Of a stretch of DNA of 64,000 nucleotides, positions 46,476 through 54,536 are shown in pieces (the first letter of the stretch is position 1; every line of letters begins with the position of its first letter). The notes under the pieces were generated by a model, which searched no databases, had not been told where the DNA came from, and worked only from the letters and a program-made list of their open reading frames with translations. Source of the stretch: Prauserella rugosa (GTDB taxonomy: Bacteria; Actinomycetota; Actinomycetes; Mycobacteriales; Pseudonocardiaceae); the NCBI RefSeq assembly GCF_000719975.1, contig NZ_JOIJ01000003.1:308979-372978 (forward strand), given 5' to 3'. A program made the translations under genes and the position numbers.

Positions 46476-47245
46476 GGGGCGACCCGGTCCAGGAACCGGA
46501 CGAGGTGCCCGGTGTAGGTCTCGCGGCGTTCGACCATCGGGATGTGCCCGCATTCGGCGACGGTCACGAACTCGGCCCGGTCCTGCTCGGCCACGAGCTC
46601 GGCCCATGGGTCCACCGGGGTCATGCGGTCGTGGGCTCCCCACACGTACAGCGAAGGGCACTGCACCTTGTCCAGCCCCGCCGGTACGGCGTAGGTGCGG
46701 GTCGCGCGCAGGCTGCGGGCCATCGCGACCATGGCCGATCCGGTGCCGAGCAGCTCTCCGGTCTCCTGGATCTGCTGTTCGGTGAACAGGGGCTCGCCGT
46801 GGAAGAGGGCCGCGAGCATCCGCTCGCGGAACTGGTCGGATGCCAGTTTCACACTGCCCCTGCGGTCCATGCTCAATCCGACGTCGGGTTCGGTGCTGAG
46901 CCCGGGGGCACCGCTGACGACGATGCCCCGTACCCGCTCGGGACAGCGGCCCGCGAGGTCGATGGCGACGAGGCCGCCGAGGGAGTTCGCGCAGACGACC
47001 ACGTCCCGTGCGCCTGCCTCGTCACATGCGGCGAGCAGCTCGTCGCCGAGCCGTTCGATCGAGCCTGCCACCTTCGGTTCGACCGCGCAGATCGCCTCGT
47101 TGATCCGCAGGACGGGGTGTCCGGCCCGATCGAGTTCGGTGAACGGGTGGTCCCAGATCCACTTGCCGGCGAACAGCGCGGACATGAACACCACCAGCGG
47201 CCTGTCCCCCGTGGGGTTGCGATGTTCTGCGGTGAAGACGGACAC
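46472..47245 (-). CDS. Alpha/beta-fold hydrolase of the biosynthetic operon
   Basis: 257 residues with the nucleophile elbow CANSLGG (Ser), an acid loop (VWGAHDRMTP) and the late His (CGHIPMVE). No typical thioesterase gene exists in the operon, so this may release the chain from the ACP, or open a lactone or ester. The oxyanion region is VFMSALFAGKWIW, not HGxP. Coupled to AcpS by GTGA. Confidence 0.82.
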   Translation of the reverse strand: MSVFTAEHRNPTGDRPLVVFMSALFAGKWIWDHPFTELDRAGHPVLRINEAICAVEPKVAGSIERLGDELLAACDEAGARDVVVCANSLGGLVAIDLAGRCPERVRGIVVSGAPGLSTEPDVGLSMDRRGSVKLASDQFRERMLAALFHGEPLFTEQQIQETGELLGTGSAMVAMARSLRATRTYAVPAGLDKVQCPSLYVWGAHDRMTPVDPWAELVAEQDRAEFVTVAECGHIPMVERRETYTGHLVRFLDRVAP

Positions 47246-47249
47246 GGGG

Positions 47250-48137
47250 TCACTCCTCGGGTCGCGGGAACAGGGGGCCGGCCTGCGGTGGGGCGTTGCG
47301 GTCGCGCTCGCTGTCGCCGCCGCCTGCGCAGCTGCAGGTCTGATCGGCCGACACCACCCCGTGACAGACGGGGCAGCGCAGGTAGAGGCTGTCGCGCTCG
47401 AGCGACCACACGCTGGTGTAGGCCCCGGTGCAGAGTCCGCCGCGGAAGAACCGCCGCATGGCGCGCTGGTGGGGTCGTGCGTGTACCGCGCGGACCGCGG
47501 ACAGCGAGTCGAAGACGCTCAGGGTGTACCGGCGGTCGCCGATCTCGAAGATCGCCGCCCCGAGGAACCCCTTGCTGTGCCGCAGCGACTTGACGACCTC
47601 GTAGGTGAGCTGGTTGACGTCGGCGCCCTCCGCCTCATCGGCGACGTCGAGCCAGGTGAGGGTCAGCGCGCCGGGAGCGATCGCACGTCCGGTGCCTGCG
47701 CCCATGCTGATGCCGTACTGGAAGCCGTCGGCGGTGCGCGGAAGGAACCGCGCGGCGTGGCCGAGCGACTCGGCGAGCGCGAGCCGGTCGAAGTGGCGCG
47801 TGACCGCGACCCGCTCGCCCACTCTCCGCAGCACGTCGACGCCGCTGACCGAGGCATGCCCTCCGGCAGCCGGCATGCCGAGGTACGTGCCGCGCTGCGC
47901 GGCGGTGACGGTCCAGTCGAGCACGATCGTGTGTTCGGTGGCCGCCGCGGCGGCCGGGTCGGCCTCCATCTGCCTCTGGGGAAAACGGTCGAACACAGCC
48001 TCCAGATGGGCCTCGAGCCGCGCTCCCGACAGTGCCCCGCCGGTGTCCGGGTCCGAAAAGGACTCCGTCAGCGCGAGGACGTCCGCGACGTTGCCCGCGC
48101 GCCAGGCATCCAGCCACCGCCGTGCCAGGTCCCTCAT
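47250..48137 (-). CDS. SnoaL-like protein with C-terminal Cys-rich (zinc-ribbon-like) tail
   Basis: 295 residues in three parts. 1-125 matches the SnoaL/NTF2-like alpha+beta barrel (polyketide cyclase or hydroxylase folds). 140-245 resembles an ABM/dimeric alpha-beta-barrel monooxygenase (VNQLTYEVVKSLRHSKGFLGAAIF). The last 50 include CPVC (Cys255, Cys258) and CSC (Cys268, Cys270), which could bind zinc or an Fe-S centre. I know of no standard enzyme with this order. Coupled to the preceding PPTase gene by ATGA. Confidence 0.75.
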   Translation of the reverse strand: MRDLARRWLDAWRAGNVADVLALTESFSDPDTGGALSGARLEAHLEAVFDRFPQRQMEADPAAAAATEHTIVLDWTVTAAQRGTYLGMPAAGGHASVSGVDVLRRVGERVAVTRHFDRLALAESLGHAARFLPRTADGFQYGISMGAGTGRAIAPGALTLTWLDVADEAEGADVNQLTYEVVKSLRHSKGFLGAAIFEIGDRRYTLSVFDSLSAVRAVHARPHQRAMRRFFRGGLCTGAYTSVWSLERDSLYLRCPVCHGVVSADQTCSCAGGGDSERDRNAPPQAGPLFPRPEE

Positions 48138-48586
48138 CGCCGCACCTGCCCGTCTCCGTCGGGTTCGGTGTCCTCGGGCAGCAGCGCGGATTCCAAGGCG
48201 ACGGCCACGGCAATCCCGGATCCGTGGCTGATCGACACTCCGACCCGGCGGCCAGGCGCGACACGATCCCGCAGAACTCCGGTCAACCGCACCGCGGGCG
48301 GGTGCCCGTGCGCGCACGCGGCGGTGCGCCGGCACATCGGCGACGGACGTGGCAGGACCTCGACCGCACCGAGCGCCTGCTCCCCGACGGGCACGCCGAG
48401 CAACCGCAGCACCGCGTACTTCGCCGCGAGCCGGCCCGCCCAGTGCTGCACGGTCCTGCCCCGGCCCGACCTCAGCCGCTCGGCTCGCGTGAAGACGTGT
48501 TCCACCGGCATCGGCGCGACGAGCTCGACCGGCCCGCGCACGTCGTCGAACGGCACCGCGGCACTGGCGCTTCCCGGGCAGCTCAT
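48134..48586 (-). CDS. Degenerate AcpS-like phosphopantetheinyl transferase homologue
   Basis: 150 residues that keep the AcpS/PPTase C-terminal signature VSISHGSGIAVAVAL and the helical RLAAKYAVLRLLG. The N-terminal Mg-binding Asp segment is missing, and the active-site Glu of (F/W)AAKEA is Tyr57. It should not be catalytic by the AcpS mechanism. It may help ACP binding or be a partner of the intact AcpS two genes away. Coupled to the malonyltransferase stop by ATGA. Confidence 0.65.
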   Translation of the reverse strand: MSCPGSASAAVPFDDVRGPVELVAPMPVEHVFTRAERLRSGRGRTVQHWAGRLAAKYAVLRLLGVPVGEQALGAVEVLPRPSPMCRRTAACAHGHPPAVRLTGVLRDRVAPGRRVGVSISHGSGIAVAVALESALLPEDTEPDGDGQVRR

Positions 48587-49494
48587 CGGGCACCACCCGG
48601 GATCAGTCGGCGCAGCGCGCCCGGGTCGGACATGCTCACGCAGCGGACACCGACGGTTCGGAACATGCCGGTGAGTGCCTTGCTGTCGCCCACCTCCACG
48701 CACCGATCCACAGTGGACATCGCGGAGAAGGCGGTCATCGTGCGCGTCCACTGGACCCTGGCGACCAGTTGGTCGATCAGTGCGTCGGTGATGACCCGCA
48801 GGTCTGTGGTCGGTTCGCCGGTGGCGTTCGGTACGACGGGGATCCGCGGCGGCCGCAACGGCGCTGCCCGTACGGTCTCGGCCCACGCGTCGACGGCGCC
48901 CGCCATGAGCGGAGAGTGGAACGCGTGGCTGACCTTCAACGCCGTGATACTGCGCGCGTCGGTGGCCGCAGCCGTGAACCGCTCGAGTGCCTCCGGCGCA
49001 CCGGAGACCACCACCTGGTCCTCGGCGTTGTCGAGGCCGACCACCAACGGCTCGCCCGGCCGGGATGCCTCCCCGGCCAGTTCCTCGACCCTGGCCACCG
49101 GAAGTCCCAGGACCGAGCTCATGACGCCGCGGCCGGGCAGCTGTGCCATCAACTCCGAGCGGTCGGCGACCAGGCGCAGCGTCTCGCCCAGCTCGAGTAC
49201 GCCCGCGGCGCAGAGCGCGCTCAGCTCGCCGACACTGTGACCCGCCACGACGTCGGGAGCCACGCCCCGGTCGCGCAGCACCGCCAGCGCGGCCAGGTTG
49301 CACGCCGTCACGGCCGGCTGGGCGTTGCGAGTGTCGACCAGCCTGGCCAACGGGCCACGCGAACACAGCCGTGTCAGATCGTCTCCGGTCTCGTCGGCCT
49401 GTGTCCACACGGGAGCCGCGGCGGCCTCCTTGCGTAACCATCCACCCATGCCGACGCGCACGGTCCCCTGGCCGGGGAACACGAAACCGATCAC
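48583..49494 (-). CDS. Malonyl-CoA:ACP transacylase (FabD-like)
   Basis: 303 residues with GHSVGE (Ser87), the carboxylate-binding Arg112 (VADRSELM) and HAFHS (His193). HAFH is the malonyl-specifying version, so the extender unit should be malonyl and not methylmalonyl. The usual GQGSQ is GQGTV. A dedicated malonyltransferase is not always present in type II clusters and suggests that this ACP is loaded inside the operon. Confidence 0.92.
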   Translation of the reverse strand: MIGFVFPGQGTVRVGMGGWLRKEAAAAPVWTQADETGDDLTRLCSRGPLARLVDTRNAQPAVTACNLAALAVLRDRGVAPDVVAGHSVGELSALCAAGVLELGETLRLVADRSELMAQLPGRGVMSSVLGLPVARVEELAGEASRPGEPLVVGLDNAEDQVVVSGAPEALERFTAAATDARSITALKVSHAFHSPLMAGAVDAWAETVRAAPLRPPRIPVVPNATGEPTTDLRVITDALIDQLVARVQWTRTMTAFSAMSTVDRCVEVGDSKALTGMFRTVGVRCVSMSDPGALRRLIPGGAR

Positions 49495-49513
49495 CGCAGC
49501 CCTCCCCTGCCGG

Positions 49514-50398
49514 TCACAGCCTGCGCCGGCGGGACGGCGCCGCGGCCGATCGCATCGAGCCGAGGAAACCGCGCAGGAGGTCGGTGGTCAGCGCGGGCTG
49601 GTCGAGCGGGATCCAGTGTCCGGCGTCCTCGACCCGTTCGTAGCGCCACGGGCCCTTGACGAACTTCTGCGAGCCCGTCATGCCCTCCTCCAGCAGCGCC
49701 TGGTCGCCCGTCGACCAGACCCCGAGTGTCGGGGCCAGCACCGGCGGGAAGTTCCGCTCGACACGCAGTTCGGACTCCGGGGACCGGTTCGCCCGGTACC
49801 AGTTCAGTGCCGCCGTGAGCGCACCCGGCTTGGCGAGTTCCCTCGGATACCGGCGGTGGTCGCCGTCACTGCCGATGATCTCCTTGAACAGGCGCCATCC
49901 GTTGCGGCGCAACAGTTCCTCACTGACACCGGGGAACTGGTAGAAGAGCATGTACCAGCTGGCCTTGCGCTGTTCGATCGTCGGCGTGGCGAACACGCCC
50001 GGATGACCGACCGAGAACACGGCGAGGTGGTCCACCCGACGCGGCATCAGGAACGCGTACATCCAGGCGATCGCCGCTCCCCAGTCGTGTCCGACCAGGT
50101 GTGCCCTGCTGATCCCGAGGTGCTGGGTCAGACCCACGATGTCGTTGACGAGGGTGCGCATGTCGTAGGACTCGACGTCCTGCGGTTTGCTCGACTCCCC
50201 GAAACCACGCTGATCGGGCACGATCACGCGGTGTCCCGCCTCCACGAGCGGGTCGATCTGGTGGCGCCACAGGTAGTGCGAGTCGGGAAAGCCGTGCAGC
50301 AGGACCACCGGGTCGCCCTCGCCCTTGTCGACGTAGGCGATGTCGACCCCGTTGACGTGCACGGAATCGGTGAGCAACGACTGCGTGGTGCTGGTCAT
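49514..50398 (-). CDS. Epoxide hydrolase/haloalkane-dehalogenase-like alpha/beta hydrolase
   Basis: 294 residues: HGFPDS (oxyanion), GHDWG with nucleophile Asp105, an acid in WSTGDQAL and the late His in DAGHWIP. Asp as nucleophile separates it from ester hydrolases and fits epoxide ring opening. Next to it are an FAD oxidoreductase and a nitroreductase, so it may open an epoxide that one of them makes. Coupled to the FAD gene by ATGA. Confidence 0.85.
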   Translation of the reverse strand: MTSTTQSLLTDSVHVNGVDIAYVDKGEGDPVVLLHGFPDSHYLWRHQIDPLVEAGHRVIVPDQRGFGESSKPQDVESYDMRTLVNDIVGLTQHLGISRAHLVGHDWGAAIAWMYAFLMPRRVDHLAVFSVGHPGVFATPTIEQRKASWYMLFYQFPGVSEELLRRNGWRLFKEIIGSDGDHRRYPRELAKPGALTAALNWYRANRSPESELRVERNFPPVLAPTLGVWSTGDQALLEEGMTGSQKFVKGPWRYERVEDAGHWIPLDQPALTTDLLRGFLGSMRSAAAPSRRRRL

Positions 50399-51639
50399 AC
50401 CGTCTCCCTGAACAGACGCTCGACGAAGAACTCGCTGAAGCCGAACTCCGGGACTTCCTCCGGCGGGACCATGTTGAGCAGGCCGAGAACCTGAGCGGCC
50501 GAGTTCTCGTCCATGAGTGCGCGAACCCGCCTCCTGCGCGCGGTGGCCTCGGGACCGAACTCGCACTGCAGCCGGGATATGACCGAGGCGCCGAACACCA
50601 GGCGCTCCATCCGGAAGCGCCGTTCGTCCTGATAGGACCGGAAGATCTCCGGGGTCCATTCGCTCTCGGCGAGCAGGATGTCGGACACGATCCGCACGTC
50701 CCGCATTGCGCACGACAGCCCGACGCCGAGCACGGTGTCGGATGTTCCGGCCTCGTCGCCGACCAGCACGACGCCGTCGGTCACGATGTCGCGCTGGGGC
50801 CGGTAGGTGATCGCGGGCCACTCCTTCAGCGGCCCGATCGGGCGGGCCGCTGCGTACACGGACTTGCCACCGTCGGGAAGGGAATCCAACGCGAAGCCGG
50901 CCAGGAACCGCTCGACTCCCCCGTCGCCGCGGTACTGGTGACGCCTGCTCGTCGGATAGTTGAGGTACAGCCGGGCCAACCCGTCGCCCTGCGGGAAGAC
51001 CATGAAGTTGCGCTCGCCCTCGGTGCCCATCGCCTGCACGTCCATGGGCCAGTCGGCGAGGCCCTCGACCCGCAGACCCGCACCCCAGTGGTCGACCGTG
51101 GTGCTCATCGGCAGGCCGACCTGCCTGCCGACGCGGCAGTTGGTCCCGGTGGCGCCGACCACGATTCGGGCGTGCAGCTCGACGTGCTCACCGTCCGCGC
51201 GGTAGCGGACGACCGGCTCCGGGCCGGCCTCGACGGTGCAGTCGGCGGCACCCATGACGATCTCGGCACCGCTCTCGGCGGCCTGCTCGGCGATGGCCTC
51301 GCACACCAGATGATGCGGGAAGCCCCGCGGGCCGCCGGCTCCGGGGACGAAACCGGTCATGTCGACGGTGACGGCCTCGTCCGGTGCGACGACCTCGTCC
51401 CACTGCGTCCACTCGCGGATCTCCCACCCGCCCCCGAACGCAACGGCCTCGTCGACGCCGAGGCGTTGCGCCTCCTGCACGCCCCAGGGGGCGAACCACT
51501 CGCCCCGCACGAGGTCGGAGTAGGCCTCCTGCCGTTCCAGCAGAACCACCGAGAGGCCGTTCGCGCTCAGGTATGCCGCGGCCGCCGTGCCGGCGACTCC
51601 GCCCCCGACGATCGCCACGTCGCAGTTCGCCGTCGTCAT
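50395..51639 (-). CDS. FAD-dependent monooxygenase/oxidoreductase
   Basis: 414 residues starting MTTANCDVAIVGGGVAGTAA (Rossmann GxGxxG). VRGEWFAPWGVQE near residue 45 and VLVGDEAGTSDTVLGVG near 290 are typical of PHBH-fold monooxygenases and related reductases. ATG 51639 is chosen because it gives an ATGA overlap with the nitroreductase stop; ATG 51648 is three codons further. A hydroxylase, epoxidase or desaturase of the polyketide would fit. Confidence 0.82.
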   Translation of the reverse strand: MTTANCDVAIVGGGVAGTAAAAYLSANGLSVVLLERQEAYSDLVRGEWFAPWGVQEAQRLGVDEAVAFGGGWEIREWTQWDEVVAPDEAVTVDMTGFVPGAGGPRGFPHHLVCEAIAEQAAESGAEIVMGAADCTVEAGPEPVVRYRADGEHVELHARIVVGATGTNCRVGRQVGLPMSTTVDHWGAGLRVEGLADWPMDVQAMGTEGERNFMVFPQGDGLARLYLNYPTSRRHQYRGDGGVERFLAGFALDSLPDGGKSVYAAARPIGPLKEWPAITYRPQRDIVTDGVVLVGDEAGTSDTVLGVGLSCAMRDVRIVSDILLAESEWTPEIFRSYQDERRFRMERLVFGASVISRLQCEFGPEATARRRRVRALMDENSAAQVLGLLNMVPPEEVPEFGFSEFFVERLFRETV

Positions 51640-52355
51640 GCCTGCCATCCCTCCCAGCTCGTGCGGGAGGCAGCCGGACGCCGCTTCGCCGGTGCGAAGT
51701 CACCGCCGACGGTGTGGGCGACGGGCACCATGCACACCTGGGTGACGCCGCCGGGGATGCCGAGCAGCTCGGCGACCCGGCGTTCGAACGGCAGGTGCAT
51801 GCAGGTGATGGTGCTGCCGAGGCCCCGGCTGCGGAGAGCGAGCTGGAACGACCAGATCGCGGGGAAGATCGACCCGTAGAACGTGCTGGCACGCATCGCC
51901 CCGAGCCGGACGTCCTGGCGGGCGGTCTGCTCGTCCTGCGGACGGCTGCGGAGCCATTCCGCATCGACCTCGCAGATGTCCGGCGGCCTGCCGAGCACAC
52001 ACGGGATCACGAGAACCGGAACGCGGGCGATGTTCCTCGCGAGCGTCTCGGCCGACTCGTTGTTGCGCTGTGCCGCGCGGCTGGTCCTACGCCTGCCCGA
52101 GTTGGTCCAGACCTCACGCCGGTGGAACCGCCACGAGGTGTCGAAGACCTCCGACAGCTCCTGCTTCAGCGTGTCGTCGGTGACGACCACCCACCGCCAC
52201 GACTGGTGGTCGTTGGCGTTCGGCGCCTGCACCGCGACCTCGAGGGCCTCCTCGATCAGCTCGCGTGCCACCGGCCGGTCGAGGTCGAGCCTGCGCCGTA
52301 CCGACCGGGTCGTCGACAGCAGCCGATCGGTCTCGGCGACGTCGAAGCCCGTCAT
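51636..52355 (-). CDS. Nitroreductase-family FMN protein
   Basis: 239 residues: TRSVRRRLDLDRPV at the start and APNANDHQSWRWVVV, with the FMN-binding Arg and Asn residues. Members in biosynthetic operons act as dehydrogenases or oxidases (for example, oxazoline oxidation or enone reduction). The substrate is not evident. Coupled to the KS gene stop and to the FAD gene by 4-bp overlaps. Confidence 0.83.
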   Translation of the reverse strand: MTGFDVAETDRLLSTTRSVRRRLDLDRPVARELIEEALEVAVQAPNANDHQSWRWVVVTDDTLKQELSEVFDTSWRFHRREVWTNSGRRRTSRAAQRNNESAETLARNIARVPVLVIPCVLGRPPDICEVDAEWLRSRPQDEQTARQDVRLGAMRASTFYGSIFPAIWSFQLALRSRGLGSTITCMHLPFERRVAELLGIPGGVTQVCMVPVAHTVGGDFAPAKRRPAASRTSWEGWQA

Positions 52356-54508
52356 ACGGCCTCCAGCAACGTGGCGCCCCGCACCGAGCCGGGGGCCGAC
52401 CCCAGCACCAGGGCGGACGCCACCGTCGGGTCACCGCCTGCCGGGGCGGTCGCGGGAGCCACGCCGTCCCGGATCGCCAGTGCACCCACCGCCAGGTCGA
52501 GTGCCCCCGTAACCGACCGCAGGTCGCCCGTCAGCGCAGCCGAGCCCGTGACCGGTGCAGCAGGCAACGCGGCCGCGACGGCCTCCTGCTCCGCCGGGTC
52601 GCCGAGGTGCGCCCCCGAGGCGACGACGAGGTCGGCCGCATGCGCCCCGACCGCACCGATGCCGCGTTCGACGAGGCCGCGTTCGTGCTCACCGATCACC
52701 GACGCGTGGGCGGATCCGCGCACCCGGGCATAGGGCACGTTGCCACGCGAGGCGCTGTGCTCGGCCGACTCCACCACCAGGCAGACCGCGCCCGGACCGT
52801 CCGGCGCCTCGTCCGCGGCGACGACGAGCACCACATCGGCCTTGCCGCAGCGCATCGCCTCGACGGCACAATCGAGGGCGATCGAGGCGGACGCGTTGCC
52901 GTTGCAGATCGTCGTCGTCACACCCCGCAGGCCCAGGGTCTGGCACACGGCACCGCCGGTCGCGTTGAGCACGACGTTGGAGAAGCTCAGCACCGCGGGC
53001 TTCGTCGGATTGGCCAACACGCTCTCGTCGAAGCCGAACGTGCTCTCCACCGAGCCCGCCGCCGTCGCGAACACGACGCCGACGTTCTCCAGCCCGGCCC
53101 TGCCGAGCTTCAGTCCCGCGTCGTCCCAGGCGAGTCGCGAGGCGGCGATGGCCATGCGGGACAACCGATTCATGTGCCGCCAGACCGACCGCGGGGCGAA
53201 CGTGCGGCCCTCGAGCGACGGTTCGCCGCCGTGCACGCGGCGCCGCTCGCCGAGCGCCGTCGACAACTCGTCCACGCCGATGCCGAGCGAAAGCACCGGC
53301 CCCAGTCCGGTCACGACGACGTCCGGTTCCGGCAGCTCGTCGAAATCCCGCTGCGGACCCGGTGTGCGCAGGACGAGGGACGCGTTGTTGCCCCCGAACG
53401 CGTAGTTGTTGGACACGACGACATCCATGTCCAGCTCACGTGCGGTGTTGGGTACGAAGTCGAGGGGTGCGGAGGCCACGTCCTCCTCGCCGAACCCGAT
53501 CGTCGGCGGCGCCGTGCCGTTGCGCAGGGCCAGCACGCTGGCGACCGCCTCGACCGCACCCGCAGCGCCGAGGGTGTGCCCGATGAACGACTTGATGCTG
53601 CTCGTGGGCACCGACGCGGCGCGCTCGCCGAAGACGGTCCGCATGACCTTCTTCTCCATGGCGTCGTTGGCCGGGGTGCCGGTGCCGTGGCCGTTGACGT
53701 AGTCGACGTCGTCGGCGCCCAGCCCCGCGTCCGCGAGCGCGCGGCGCACCGCGCTCGTGCCGCCGCGTCCGGTCGGATCCGGCGCGGTCGCGTGGTAGGC
53801 GTCGGCGGACAACCCGTACCCCGCGACCTCGGCGAGCGGCTCCGCTCCCCGTGCGAGCGCGGCGTCGAGCGGCTCGACGACCACGAACGCCGCACCCTCG
53901 CCAAGGTTCAACCCTTCCGAGCGGCTGTACGGGGCGCACGGACCCGTGCTGAGCGCCTGCAGGCCCGCGAATCCGGCGTACGTGCCGAACAGCAGCGGGT
54001 CGACCCCGCCTGCGAGCACCACGTCGGCCTCTCCGGTGAGGATCTTGTCCCTGGCCAGTCCCACCGCGTTGCCGCCTGCTGCGCACGCGGTCGAGACGAG
54101 GATCCGTGGCCCGCCCGCCGCCAGTCTGCCGGCCACGATGTCGGCCGTGGCGTGCATCGGCTGATACGCGCCGTCCCCTGCCGGCGTCGCCTGGCACTTG
54201 CCGAGCACCACTCCGAACCGGTCGGAGGGCACGTCGGCCAGGCCCGCGTGTGTGACGGACTGCCGTGCGGCGACGAGTGCGAGGCGCGCCGTGCGGTCGA
54301 GTTCGTGGTCGGCCGCGGGCAGCTGGTCGTCGATCCACTCGTCGGGTACCTGGCCGGCGAACCGGGCGTCGAACGCGGCGAACCGCTCGTCCCGGACGGC
54401 CGAGATCCCCGACTCGCCCGCGACCAGCGTCTGCCAGAACTCGCCGGAGTCGCGACCGGCCGCACAGATGACGCCGACCCCCGTGATCACGACAGGGCGC
54501 AACACCAT
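52352..54508 (-). CDS. Single-chain ketosynthase-chain-length-factor fusion
   Basis: 718 residues hold two thiolase-fold ketosynthase domains. Domain 1 (1-~385) has a full KS triad: Cys142 in STACAAGG, His274 in NGHGTGTP and His311 in SFIGHTLGAAG. Domain 2 (~395-718) is shorter and lacks both histidines, although Cys535 lies where the nucleophile Cys would (TTICNGNAS). This is the profile of a KSalpha-KSbeta (CLF) pair, which in type II systems is made from two genes. Here the two are joined by a ~15-residue linker (PGPQRDFDELPEPD). With KR and DH in the same operon it should build a reduced, probably polyene chain. Confidence 0.9.
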   Translation of the reverse strand: MVLRPVVITGVGVICAAGRDSGEFWQTLVAGESGISAVRDERFAAFDARFAGQVPDEWIDDQLPAADHELDRTARLALVAARQSVTHAGLADVPSDRFGVVLGKCQATPAGDGAYQPMHATADIVAGRLAAGGPRILVSTACAAGGNAVGLARDKILTGEADVVLAGGVDPLLFGTYAGFAGLQALSTGPCAPYSRSEGLNLGEGAAFVVVEPLDAALARGAEPLAEVAGYGLSADAYHATAPDPTGRGGTSAVRRALADAGLGADDVDYVNGHGTGTPANDAMEKKVMRTVFGERAASVPTSSIKSFIGHTLGAAGAVEAVASVLALRNGTAPPTIGFGEEDVASAPLDFVPNTARELDMDVVVSNNYAFGGNNASLVLRTPGPQRDFDELPEPDVVVTGLGPVLSLGIGVDELSTALGERRRVHGGEPSLEGRTFAPRSVWRHMNRLSRMAIAASRLAWDDAGLKLGRAGLENVGVVFATAAGSVESTFGFDESVLANPTKPAVLSFSNVVLNATGGAVCQTLGLRGVTTTICNGNASASIALDCAVEAMRCGKADVVLVVAADEAPDGPGAVCLVVESAEHSASRGNVPYARVRGSAHASVIGEHERGLVERGIGAVGAHAADLVVASGAHLGDPAEQEAVAAALPAAPVTGSAALTGDLRSVTGALDLAVGALAIRDGVAPATAPAGGDPTVASALVLGSAPGSVRGATLLEAV

Positions 54509-54536
54509 GGTGTCTCCTCGATCCGTGAACAGCCCG

